A stretch of DNA of 64,000 nucleotides. Origin: Lachnospiraceae bacterium MC2017. Lineage in GTDB: Bacteria; Bacillota; Clostridia; Lachnospirales; Lachnospiraceae. Positions 53,614-61,921 of this stretch are shown here, one piece after another. The position numbers and the translations under genes were made by a program. The first letter of the stretch is position 1; every line of letters starts with the position of its first letter. The DNA lies in NCBI GenBank assembly GCA_000701625.1, contig JNJK01000002.1, forward strand, positions 124,001-188,000, read 5' to 3'. The notes under the pieces were generated by a model. That model saw only the letters and a list, made by a program, of their open reading frames with translations. It had not been told where the DNA came from and searched no databases.

Positions 53614-54111
53614 TTATTTTGTGTTTTCTGCCAGCCTTTTTTCTTCCTTGAGTCTTATCCTTAATTCTTTAAAAAACTCCTGAAGCATCTCCTGACATTC
53701 ATCCCGAAGTACACCCTCCGTTATTTCCACCTGATGATTAAATCTAGGTTCCTGCAAAAGATTAAGTATAGAACCCGCGCATCCTGATTTTGGGGACATT
53801 GTACCTATCACACAGCGCTTCATCCGTGACTGAACTATTGCACCTCCGCACATCGGGCATGGTTCCAGTGTCACATAAAGTGTACATTCCTCAAGTCTCC
53901 AGTCACCGATCACCTTAGCCGCCTTTTTTATGGCAGAAATTTCCGCATGTGCAAGTGTGCTCTTATCTGTATTTCTGCGGTTATACCCTCTTCCTATGAT
54001 GCGATCCTCGTAGACGATGACACATCCTATCGGCACTTCTCCGATCTTACGGGCTTTAACAGCCTGCTTCAGCGCCTCTTTCATATATTTTTCATCCTGC
54101 GTCAGTTCCAC
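53614..54111 (-). CDS. tadA: tRNA-specific adenosine deaminase
   Basis: Deaminates A34 to inosine in tRNA-Arg(ACG). 165 residues with the cytidine-deaminase zinc site: HAE at 55-57 and PCPMC at 84-88. The family YNRRNTDKSTLAHAEI segment is present. Its start overlaps the upstream radical SAM gene by 20 bp. Confidence 0.93.
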   Translation of the reverse strand: MELTQDEKYMKEALKQAVKARKIGEVPIGCVIVYEDRIIGRGYNRRNTDKSTLAHAEISAIKKAAKVIGDWRLEECTLYVTLEPCPMCGGAIVQSRMKRCVIGTMSPKSGCAGSILNLLQEPRFNHQVEITEGVLRDECQEMLQEFFKELRIRLKEEKRLAENTK

Positions 54112-54793
54112 GAATTTCCACCTTTTCTATATATTTTCTTAAAATGTCACGAAATTGAATAAGATGTTCCCTGTCCCAGCCATGAAGCCCCGGAACCATT
54201 ACACCATCAGAATCTCTAAAATCCTGCAAATGCAACACTTTTGCACCTTTTAACCACTTACCGATTCCCACCGCTGTTTTTTCCGTAAAGTATTCCCTTA
54301 CAACAGTCGTTCTAAATTCGTACTCTATCCCGGATTCCATTATGAGTCTCGCGGACTCCTCTATCCTCTCAGGGCAAAAACGGTCAATTCCTGCGATCTC
54401 AGCATATCCATCAAGATCACTCTTTATATCCATGGCGACCATTTCAATCAATCCATCATCTATTAAGGCACGGAGTATTTCCGGTTCATAGCCATTTGTA
54501 TCCAGTTTTACAGGAAGTCCGGTTTCTCTTATCGCCGTCAAAAAATCTCTTAGGCCGGGATCAAGCGTAGGTTCTCCTCCGGATACACATACCCCTTGCA
54601 GTATATTCCGCCTTTTCTTTATTAAATCAAGTACTTCCCTGTCCGATATCACCGGTTCTTTTTCCGGTTCAAGAACAAGAGATGAGTTTTGGCAAAAAAC
54701 GCAACGGAAATTACAATTACCCGTGAAAACTGAGCATGCCAGTCTCCCCGGGTAATCAAGTAATGTTGTTTTATTAAAACCGTGTATGATCAC
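54092..54793 (-). CDS. Anaerobic ribonucleotide reductase-activating-like radical SAM protein (NrdG2 type)
   Basis: 233 residues. Cluster motif CNFRCVFC near 27-34 (CxxxCxxC) binds 4Fe-4S and SAM; CVSGGEPTLDPGLRDFL is the SAM-binding GGE region. It matches the group often called NrdG2, glycyl-radical activases. No NrdD or other glycyl radical enzyme is in the window, so the partner is unknown. It overlaps tadA by 20 bp and follows the CdaR-type gene with no gap. Confidence 0.82.
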   Translation of the reverse strand: MIIHGFNKTTLLDYPGRLACSVFTGNCNFRCVFCQNSSLVLEPEKEPVISDREVLDLIKKRRNILQGVCVSGGEPTLDPGLRDFLTAIRETGLPVKLDTNGYEPEILRALIDDGLIEMVAMDIKSDLDGYAEIAGIDRFCPERIEESARLIMESGIEYEFRTTVVREYFTEKTAVGIGKWLKGAKVLHLQDFRDSDGVMVPGLHGWDREHLIQFRDILRKYIEKVEIRGTDAG

Positions 54794-55882
54794 TTACTGC
54801 TCCTGGTGCAGATAACGAAGATAGCTAATTACCATAAGGGCTATCTTAAGTGTCAGTGCTTCATCAAACTTTCTGATATCGAGTCCAGTTGTCTTCTCGA
54901 GCTTTTCGATCCTGTATACAAGCGTATTTCTATGAACAAAAAGCTGTCTGGATGTCTCAGAGACATTCAGATTGTTCTCAAAGAATTTATCAATGGTCAT
55001 AAGAGTTTCTTCATCCATGTGATCCGGGATATTATCTCCAAAGATCTCATGCAGGAAGATAGTGCAGAGATTTTCCGGAAGCTGATAAATGAGACGGCCG
55101 ATTCCAAGTGCAGAATAAGCCATTACATTACGCTCAGCATAGAAAATCTTTCCTACATCCATCGCCATACGAGCTTCCTTATATGATTTTGACAGTTCCC
55201 GGATCTCTCCTACCGGATTACCGAAAGCTACACGGACACTGGTCATAGCCTCTGTATTCATCATATCTACCAGCATCGCACCGATCTTGATCATCTCTTC
55301 TTCACCATCAGATGACTCAAGACTCTTTACAAGAATAACTTCGCGTTCATTAACAGCAGTTACAAAGTCTCCGCTGGCACCAGTGAAAAGACCTCGTACT
55401 ATATCGATAGCATTATTATCCGGATGATCATTTCTCTGCTCGATGATATAAACAACCCTGCGCTTCTCTATATCGATGTGAAGCTTCTTTGCTCTGTTAT
55501 ATATATCAACGAGAAGCATATTGTCCATGAGTAAACTCTGGAAGAAATTATTTCGATCAAATTTCTCCCTGTAGGCAATATCCAGATGTGATAATTCGCT
55601 GACTGCAGTTCTTCCCATGAGATAAGCTGTATCAGAATCACCGGAAGCAATGACCACATATGTCGTAACTTCATCATCTGTCACACGGAAAAGATGCTCG
55701 TTTCCTATAACCTGCGAATCTGCCTGACTGTCGATGAATGAACGAATACTTAACGGCTTAGGCTGGATCGCATCCGTCGTGGACGCAAGTACGGTTCCGT
55801 CAAGATCCAATACAGCAAAATCCACACGGGATATGTTTTTCAGCTCAGTAATGCATGACTGAATTATCTGATTAGCAATCAT
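54794..55882 (-). CDS. CdaR/PucR-type transcriptional regulator
   Basis: 362 residues. The N-terminal region (about 1-130) resembles the sugar-diacid-recognition domain of CdaR (VDFAVLDLDGTVLAST). The C-terminal HTH_30 (LNVSETSRQLFVHRNTLVYRIEKLEKTTGLD) is the PucR/CdaR DNA-binding domain. It probably senses an organic acid. Targets are unknown; the adjacent nrdG2-tadA genes are co-oriented. Confidence 0.82.
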   Translation of the reverse strand: MIANQIIQSCITELKNISRVDFAVLDLDGTVLASTTDAIQPKPLSIRSFIDSQADSQVIGNEHLFRVTDDEVTTYVVIASGDSDTAYLMGRTAVSELSHLDIAYREKFDRNNFFQSLLMDNMLLVDIYNRAKKLHIDIEKRRVVYIIEQRNDHPDNNAIDIVRGLFTGASGDFVTAVNEREVILVKSLESSDGEEEMIKIGAMLVDMMNTEAMTSVRVAFGNPVGEIRELSKSYKEARMAMDVGKIFYAERNVMAYSALGIGRLIYQLPENLCTIFLHEIFGDNIPDHMDEETLMTIDKFFENNLNVSETSRQLFVHRNTLVYRIEKLEKTTGLDIRKFDEALTLKIALMVISYLRYLHQEQ

Positions 55883-55992
55883 CTGATTTCTGTCCTCCGG
55901 ATTAATTTCATATATCTATTGCCAACGCCTGCCACTATTAATGATATCGGCATGGACTCTCGATTTACATAGTTAGTCATTATAGCACATTT

Positions 55993-56034
55993 TTTGACTT
56001 ATAGGAATTCCAACTGAATTTCCTATAAGTCAAA
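55993..56034. terminator. Long hairpin between regulator and ATPase genes
   Basis: TTGACTTATAGGAA / TTCCTATAAGTCAA with T/A tracts at both ends forms an 18-bp stem with a one-base bulge. It could act as a terminator in either direction, or shield the regulator promoter from read-through. Confidence 0.5.
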
Positions 56035-56067
56035 AAACAGCAGTGGCTTCAACCCCACTGCTGTTTT
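56033..56067 (-). terminator. Terminator of the MsmK-like ATPase gene
   Basis: Stem AACAGCAGTGG / CCACTGCTGTT followed on the minus strand by TTTTTT. It lies about 45 bp past the stop codon. Confidence 0.85.
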
Positions 56068-56110
56068 CCCTAATCTTATAGTATTATTCGTTCCCGAACT
56101 GTCACATTTC

Positions 56111-57226
56111 TTAGTTTGTGATAACCTTCTGTGTCTCCTTATCAAATACGTGAATCTTCTCTGTATTGATAACAAACTTAACAGTATCGCCAGGACGAGC
56201 TGTTGTACGAGGATCTACACGTGCTGTCATAGATGTATCGCCAAGATCGAAGTACAGGAATACTTCTGCGCCGAGAAGCTCGTATACCTTGATAGTTGCA
56301 TCGAAAGATGCTTCCTGAGGCAGAGTTGAAACTGCCATCTGAGAATCATAAACATCCTCAGGACGGATACCAAATGTAACAACCTTTCCGTCATAGCCGC
56401 CCTCGATAAGCTTCTTTGCCTTTGCAGGAGGAAGCGGGATAGAATGGTTATCAAATACGAGAGATACAGCATCGCCGTTCTTCTTAACTGTAGCGTCGAT
56501 GAAGTTCATCTGCGGAGATCCCATGAATCCTGCAACGAAAAGATTCTGAGGCTTCTCGTAAAGATTCTGAGGTGTATCTACCTGCTGAACAACACCATCC
56601 TTCATAACTACGATACGATCACCAAGAGTCATAGCCTCTGTCTGGTCATGTGTAACGTAGATGATAGTTGTTCCGAGCTTCTGGTGAAGCTTTGCGATCT
56701 CAATTCTCATCTGAACACGAAGCTTTGCATCCAGGTTTGAAAGAGGCTCATCCATAAGGAATACCTTAGGATTACGAACGATAGCACGACCCATAGCTAC
56801 ACGCTGTCTCTGACCACCGGAAAGTGCCTTCGGCTTACGATCAAGAAGCTTCTCAAGATCAAGGATCTTAGCTGCCTCATGAACCATCTTATCGATCTGA
56901 TCCTTCGGAACCTTACGGAGCTTCAGACCAAATGCCATGTTATCATATACTGTCATGTGAGGATACAGAGCGTAGTTCTGGAATACCATCGCAATATCTC
57001 TGTCCTTCGGCTCTATATCATTAACTACCTTATCGCCGATCTTCAGTTCACCTGAGGAGATTTCCTCAAGGCCTGCTACCATACGAAGTGTTGTAGATTT
57101 ACCGCATCCGGAAGGTCCAACGAAAATGATGAACTCCTTATCAGCAATCTCCAGATTAAAGTCCTTAACCGCCTCGAATCCATTAGGATAAACTTTGCAT
57201 ACATGCTTAAGTGATAAACTTGCCAT
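56111..57226 (-). CDS. msmK: Sugar ABC transporter ATP-binding protein (MsmK/UgpC family)
   Basis: 371 residues from MASLSLKHV (GGGAGAAAG upstream). Walker A GPSGCGKST, signature LSGGQRQRVAMGRA, Walker B VFLMDEPLSNLDA, H-loop YVTHDQTEA, and a C-terminal TOBE regulatory region (FGIRPEDV). MsmK-type ATPases power several CUT1 carbohydrate importers encoded elsewhere; no permease genes adjoin, so it is likely such a shared subunit. It has its own promoter and terminator. Confidence 0.9.
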   Translation of the reverse strand: MASLSLKHVCKVYPNGFEAVKDFNLEIADKEFIIFVGPSGCGKSTTLRMVAGLEEISSGELKIGDKVVNDIEPKDRDIAMVFQNYALYPHMTVYDNMAFGLKLRKVPKDQIDKMVHEAAKILDLEKLLDRKPKALSGGQRQRVAMGRAIVRNPKVFLMDEPLSNLDAKLRVQMRIEIAKLHQKLGTTIIYVTHDQTEAMTLGDRIVVMKDGVVQQVDTPQNLYEKPQNLFVAGFMGSPQMNFIDATVKKNGDAVSLVFDNHSIPLPPAKAKKLIEGGYDGKVVTFGIRPEDVYDSQMAVSTLPQEASFDATIKVYELLGAEVFLYFDLGDTSMTARVDPRTTARPGDTVKFVINTEKIHVFDKETQKVITN

Positions 57227-57273
57227 AATTCTTTCTCCCTTGCTTACAGCAACTTGTATTTTCAACAGTACAA

Positions 57274-57302
57274 ATTATAGCAGAGAGGTATAAAGTCCGT
57301 AA
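57274..57302 (-). promoter_or_regulatory. Promoter of the MsmK-like gene
   Basis: Minus strand: TTACGG (57302-57297), 17 bp, TATAAT (57279-57274), 48 bp before the start codon. The rest of the ~300-bp gap up to 57527 is AT-rich with no ORF I can support. Confidence 0.6.
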
Positions 57303-57527
57303 TGACTGCCTTATACAAACTTTTTATAAAAAGACTATGCACATTCACTATGGTAATTCATTGTTGACTATACACATCCAAAAAACCTTGTGAATATTCA
57401 TAACATTGCCAAAAGCAGGCGTATCCAATATACAATCTAACCATTTAATTGTCTTTTGATTGTAACTATTCACGTAATTCAGGATAAGACATCGGATTTT
57501 AGGAAGTTGAGGGGAGCTGTCGTCGTT

Positions 57528-58154
57528 TTATTCGGCAGGAATATACACTTCAAAGACCTTATTGAATACATATGCACTTATCAGAGATATCACTGAAAAA
57601 CCTAACAGGCAAAAGATCGGTATTGCGTACGCAAGGAACATATATCCGATAATGCCTGCTGCTCCTGCGATCACCACAAGTACAACCGTCCACGGAAGAT
57701 GGCGGATACTCATAAGAACCGCATTTTTCATCGTGTTCTTTATGGTATTGTCAAAGCGCGCAAGAACAGGAAAAACGTATAAAAATTCAAAAAAGAATAT
57801 AGCAAACATAAGAGTCAGAACACCCTGAAATATCGGGAGCACCGGGCCTGTGATCATTGCTGATCTCATTATCCAGAAGTCCATGCCAAATATGCTTCCA
57901 AGGATCAGAAGAATCATCCATATGACAGTCGCCTGTCTGAAATTATCCTTAAATGCCTTAAAAAAGCCTCTTGCGATATATCCCTCTTCTTTTCTGGCCA
58001 TCTTCATCGTCATGGAAGACAGCGCAGTAAGCGATGCACCTATGGTAAATACCGGAATACAGCAGATAAGAAAAACTATATTCAGGATCACCAGATCCGC
58101 TAGTCTGTTAAGAAAACTTACAAGAGGTCCGTCATAATTAAATAATCCGCCCAT
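57528..58154 (-). CDS. YesL-like membrane protein (DUF624)
   Basis: 208 residues, about five to six membrane spans. The opening FNYDGPLVSFLNRLADL and the following ILNIVFLICCIPVFTIGASL are the DUF624/YesL signature. Family members sit beside sugar ABC transporters and YesMN regulators in Bacilli and Clostridia; no molecular role is established to my knowledge. It is divergent from xylB and 300 bp upstream of the MsmK-like gene on the same strand. Confidence 0.85.
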   Translation of the reverse strand: MGGLFNYDGPLVSFLNRLADLVILNIVFLICCIPVFTIGASLTALSSMTMKMARKEEGYIARGFFKAFKDNFRQATVIWMILLILGSIFGMDFWIMRSAMITGPVLPIFQGVLTLMFAIFFFEFLYVFPVLARFDNTIKNTMKNAVLMSIRHLPWTVVLVVIAGAAGIIGYMFLAYAIPIFCLLGFSVISLISAYVFNKVFEVYIPAE

Positions 58155-58213
58155 ATAAAACCACCTTTTTATAAAGTATTGCCTCGAATGATTATAAAAG
58201 AGGTTATTTATAC

Positions 58214-58406
58214 GTGCAAGATATATAGTATCTCTTTCCGCGCTCGGACTGCACTAAGCTCACGCACTGTTCTCATGATCACGGAAATTTCTGCGAAACT
58301 CGTCGCATACGCGCCTCAAACAGTTCGCATAAATTTCCTATTCGAACAGCGTGTTCACTAAGTGCTGCCGGCTGATTGCTTCAAGAGATAACTATATATC
58401 CTGCAC
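58214..58406 (+). repeat. Palindromic element, copy E5
   Basis: Outer arms GTGCAAGATATATAG... (58214-58236) and ...CTATATATCCTGCAC (58383-58406). The core matches E4a (CCGCGCTCGGACTGCACTAA, CACGCACTGTTC, GCATAAATTTCC, AAGTGCTGCCGGCTGATTGC). It ends 13 bp before the -35 box of xylB, within the divergent 360-bp gap. Confidence 0.75.
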
Positions 58407-58418
58407 TTAAGTTACTAA

Positions 58419-58447
58419 TTGACACTTATAGGAATGCACGCTAAAAT
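58419..58447 (+). promoter_or_regulatory. Promoter of xylB
   Basis: TTGACA (58419-58424), 17 bp, TAAAAT (58442-58447). An operator palindrome begins 6 bp downstream, the same layout as at the DUF4867-isomerase promoter. Confidence 0.85.
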
Positions 58448-58452
58448 TAAAT

Positions 58453-58466
58453 TGTGCACGTGCACA
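58453..58466. promoter_or_regulatory. LacI-type operator of xylB
   Basis: TGTGCACGTGCACA is a perfect 14-bp palindrome at about the transcription start. It matches the operator at 43875-43888 (TGTGCTCGTGCACA) at 13 of 14 positions. Confidence 0.75.
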
Positions 58467-58515
58467 CAAACTATTTACAGGCTGCCTGGGAACAGCCGGA
58501 AAGGTTAGAGAAGGT

Positions 58516-59994
58516 ATGTATTATATTGGTGTGGATCTTGGTACAAGTGCCGTCAAACTCCTTTTGATGGACGCTGACGGAACGATTTTGAACATCGTAT
58601 CGGAAAAATATCCGATTTTTTTCCCGCATCCCGGCTGGTCGGAGCAGAACCCGACAGACTGGTTTGATGCTGTTATGAAAGGAATCCCGGAGCTTCTTAA
58701 CGGACAAGATTCCTCAAAAGTCGCAGGAATTTCTTTTGGAGGTCAGATGCACGGTCTTGTTGTCCTTGACGAAAATGACAACGTTATCCGTCCTGCCATC
58801 CTTTGGAACGACGGTCGTACAGGTAAAGAAACCGATTATCTGAACGATGTTATCGGTAAAGAAAAACTGTCAGAATACTGCGCAAATATTGCTTTTGCCG
58901 GATTTACGGCTCCAAAGATCCTTTGGATGAAAAAAAATGAGCCTGAACTCTTTGCACGTATAAAGAAGATCATGCTCCCTAAAGACTACATTGCTTATCG
59001 TCTTTCCGGTGTTCACTGCACGGATGTATCTGATGCTTCCGGAATGCTCCTTTTCGATGTAAAAAACAAGTGCTGGTCAAAGGAAATGTGCGATATCTGT
59101 GGAATTACAGAAGATCAGCTGGCAAAAATATTTGAAAGCTATGAAGTTGTCGGAACCCTTAAGTCTGACGTAGCATCCGCACTTGGACTTTCAACCGACG
59201 TCAAAGTCATCGCAGGTGCAGGTGATAACGCAGCCGCTGCTGTAGGCACAGGAACTGTTGGCGACGGAATGTGCAACATTTCCCTTGGTACAAGCGGAAC
59301 TATATTTATCTCCAGTAATGATTTCGCTGTAGACCGTTTCAACGCTCTTCATGCATTTGCTCATTCCGACGGTCATTACCACCTGATGGGATGTATGCTT
59401 TCTGCAGCTTCCTGTAAGTCCTGGTTCTATGAGCACATCTTAGAGAGCGATGATTATGCTGCTCTTGAGGGAAAGATTACCGATGATATGCTCGGCAGAA
59501 ACAACGTTTACTTCCTGCCTTATCTTATGGGAGAGCGCTCTCCTCATAACGATCCTGAGGCACGCGGTTTATTTGTCGGCATGTCAATGGACAGCACCAG
59601 AACAGACATGGTTCAGGCTGTAATGGAAGGTGTCACTTTCGCTATCCGTGATTCTTTTGAGGTTGCTAAATCTCTTGGTATAAAGATCGATCGCACAAAG
59701 ATCGTTGGCGGCGGATCCAAGGGACTGCTTCCAAAGAAAATGATGGCAAATATTCTCGGCATTAAGGTAGATGTTCCCGAAAATGAACAGGGGCCTTCTA
59801 TGGGTGGAGCAATGCTCGCAGCTGTAGGATGCGGTGAATATGCTTCTGTCGAAGAAGCTGCTGCAAAGATCGTAAAAGTAGTAGAAACTATCGAACCCGA
59901 TCCCGAGATCGCAGCCCGCTACGAAGAATGTTACCAGAAATTCAAGAAGATTTATCCTACCGTTAAGGGTCTCTACAAAGAACTTAACGCTTAA
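58516..59994 (+). CDS. xylB: Xylulokinase
   Basis: FGGY-family sugar kinase of 492 residues that phosphorylates D-xylulose with ATP, feeding the pentose phosphate pathway. Motifs: YIGVDLGTSAVKLLLMD (phosphate-1), GISFGGQMHGLV with the catalytic region ILWNDGRT, LPKDYIAYRLSG, GAGDNAAAAVGTG and the C-terminal VGGGSKGLLPKKMMAN. It is monocistronic. No xylA is present, but an isomerase-family gene carries the same operator, which suggests the two act in one pathway. Confidence 0.92.
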   Translation: MYYIGVDLGTSAVKLLLMDADGTILNIVSEKYPIFFPHPGWSEQNPTDWFDAVMKGIPELLNGQDSSKVAGISFGGQMHGLVVLDENDNVIRPAILWNDGRTGKETDYLNDVIGKEKLSEYCANIAFAGFTAPKILWMKKNEPELFARIKKIMLPKDYIAYRLSGVHCTDVSDASGMLLFDVKNKCWSKEMCDICGITEDQLAKIFESYEVVGTLKSDVASALGLSTDVKVIAGAGDNAAAAVGTGTVGDGMCNISLGTSGTIFISSNDFAVDRFNALHAFAHSDGHYHLMGCMLSAASCKSWFYEHILESDDYAALEGKITDDMLGRNNVYFLPYLMGERSPHNDPEARGLFVGMSMDSTRTDMVQAVMEGVTFAIRDSFEVAKSLGIKIDRTKIVGGGSKGLLPKKMMANILGIKVDVPENEQGPSMGGAMLAAVGCGEYASVEEAAAKIVKVVETIEPDPEIAARYEECYQKFKKIYPTVKGLYKELNA

Positions 59995-60014
59995 CACAAA
60001 ATCTTAATATAGTA

Positions 60015-60059
60015 TAAAAATCCCGTGGAACTGACAAAACGCAGTCCACGGGATTTTTT
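60015..60059. terminator. Bidirectional terminator between xylB and dnaB
   Basis: Stem AAAAATCCCGTGGA-CTG / CAG-TCCACGGGATTTTTT lies between convergent genes, with T-runs in both directions. Confidence 0.9.
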
Positions 60060-60076
60060 CACCAAAACCATATTTT

Positions 60077-61438
60077 TTATTGCCCTCCGGCGTTTAACGG
60101 AAGCTCCGGATTAGCAAATTTTGTATACTGCGGCAGCCATGCCAGCTTGATAGGTCCGATCGAACCATTTCTCTGCTTGGCAATGATTATCTCCGCAATA
60201 TTCTTTTCATCTGTATCAGGATGATAATAATCATCACGGTAAATAAACATAACAACGTCGGCATCCTGCTCGATAGCTCCGGATTCTCGGAGGTCGGAAA
60301 GCATCGGTCGGTGATCAGGTCTCTGCTCAACAGCTCGTGAAAGCTGTGACAACGCGATAACAGGAACTTTAAGTTCCCTCGCAAGTGCCTTCAGCGCTCG
60401 GGAAATATCAGAGATTTCCTGCTGACGACTGACATCCTTCCCTGCACCACTTCCTGTCATGAGCTGCAGATAGTCGATAAGAACCATGTCGAGGCCATGC
60501 TCCAGCTGCTGTTTTCGGCACTTAGATCGGAGCTCGGCAATAGATATTGCCGGTGTATCATCAATAGCGAGTCCGGAACGTCCAATGATGCCGGCACCTT
60601 CCATAACCTTATCCCACTCTGAATCCTGAAGATCACCGATCCTGAGTCTGGAAGCATCTACGTATGACTCCATTGCTATGAGTCGGTTTACCAGCTGCTC
60701 CTTTGACATCTCGAGGGAAAAGATCATTACTTTTTTATTACTTCTAAATGCCGCAAATTCCGCAATATTTAATGCAAACGCGGTCTTACCCATTGACGGT
60801 CGCGCTGCTATCAGTATGAGATCTGACGGCTGCATACCTGCGGTCTTCATATCCAGATCCTTAAATCCGGTCTCTACACCTGTTACTGTATCCCCGCTCT
60901 TTGCAGCTGCCTGGATCGTATGAAGAACAGTAAGGACGATATGCTCAATATCCTCCGTAGTTTCTCCGCTTCCCTGTGACTGCACGAGATCAAAGATCTT
61001 TTTCTCAGTTTCTGCCAATATATCCTCTGTCGAAAGAGAGCCTTCGTAGCAAGTCTGTGCAATTTCCTCATTGACCCTTATAAGTCTTCTCTTAACCGCA
61101 TTGTCATGTACTATCTTTGCATATGAGCGGATATTCGCACTTGTCGGAACGGAGTTGATAAGCCCCGCAATGAAATTAGCATTTCTGATCTCCGGCGGAG
61201 CCTGCATCTCACTGAGCTTATCCAGTATTGTTACCGAGTCCACCGGTTTGCCTGCGTTAAATAGTTCGGTTATTGCCTGAAAAAGTATCCCATACTGCCG
61301 TGCAAAAAAATCATCGGGTATGAGCATCTCAGATGCGGCAATGATGGCCTCTTTTCCGAGGAACATTGCACCTATAACAGATTGTTCCGCCTCCACAGAG
61401 TGGGGCGGAACACGGCTTATCACTGTTTCGTTGTCCAT
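60077..61438 (-). CDS. dnaB: Replicative DNA helicase DnaB
   Basis: Hexameric helicase at the replication fork. 453 residues. The N-terminal primase-interacting domain starts PPHSVEAEQSVIGAMF. The RecA-like C-terminal domain has Walker A ARPSMGKTA near 210, Walker B DMVLIDYLQL, and SQLSRAVEQRPDHRPMLSDL (the loop and arginine region). No intein is present. It lies 17 bp after rplI in the usual Firmicute gdpP-rplI-dnaB order. Confidence 0.96.
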   Translation of the reverse strand: MDNETVISRVPPHSVEAEQSVIGAMFLGKEAIIAASEMLIPDDFFARQYGILFQAITELFNAGKPVDSVTILDKLSEMQAPPEIRNANFIAGLINSVPTSANIRSYAKIVHDNAVKRRLIRVNEEIAQTCYEGSLSTEDILAETEKKIFDLVQSQGSGETTEDIEHIVLTVLHTIQAAAKSGDTVTGVETGFKDLDMKTAGMQPSDLILIAARPSMGKTAFALNIAEFAAFRSNKKVMIFSLEMSKEQLVNRLIAMESYVDASRLRIGDLQDSEWDKVMEGAGIIGRSGLAIDDTPAISIAELRSKCRKQQLEHGLDMVLIDYLQLMTGSGAGKDVSRQQEISDISRALKALARELKVPVIALSQLSRAVEQRPDHRPMLSDLRESGAIEQDADVVMFIYRDDYYHPDTDEKNIAEIIIAKQRNGSIGPIKLAWLPQYTKFANPELPLNAGGQ

Positions 61439-61455
61439 AAATAATAAGACCTTTC

Positions 61456-61902
61456 TTACTCAGCCTCTACATGAAGCTTGAACTCAGCAGTAACTTCCGG
61501 ATGAAGTCTCACCGGGATCATATATGCTCCCAGATTCTTTATCTGATCCTTGATGACAAACTTCTTCTTATCGATCTCGATGCCCTTCTGCTTTTTCAGT
61601 GCTTCTGCGATTTCTTTGGACGAAACAGAGCCAAAAGTTCTTCCGTCTGCACCAGCCTTGATCTTAACAGAAACAGTCGTCTCCTTAAGCTTCTCTGCAA
61701 ATTCTTTTGCATCAGCAAGCTCCTGTGCAGCAACCTTTGCATCATTCTGCTTCTTGAGCTTTATATCATTAAGATTTTTTGCTGTAGCTTCTACTGCAAG
61801 TCCCTTGGACAAAAGGAAATTTCTTGCATATCCTTCACTTGCCTCGATTATATCTCCGGCCTTTCCCTGTGCCTTTACATCCTTAAGTAAAATGACTTTC
61901 AT
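61456..61902 (-). CDS. rplI: 50S ribosomal protein L9
   Basis: 148 residues from [17 protein letters not shown] (AAAGGAG upstream), the standard L9 start; the frame is open 17 codons earlier but unused. The conserved [13 protein letters not shown] rRNA-binding segment, long central helix and C-terminal domain are present. It lies between gdpP and dnaB. Confidence 0.97.
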   Translation of the reverse strand: MKVILLKDVKAQGKAGDIIEASEGYARNFLLSKGLAVEATAKNLNDIKLKKQNDAKVAAQELADAKEFAEKLKETTVSVKIKAGADGRTFGSVSSKEIAEALKKQKGIEIDKKKFVIKDQIKNLGAYMIPVRLHPEVTAEFKLHVEAE

Positions 61903-61921
61903 AATAATAAAACTCCTTTCA

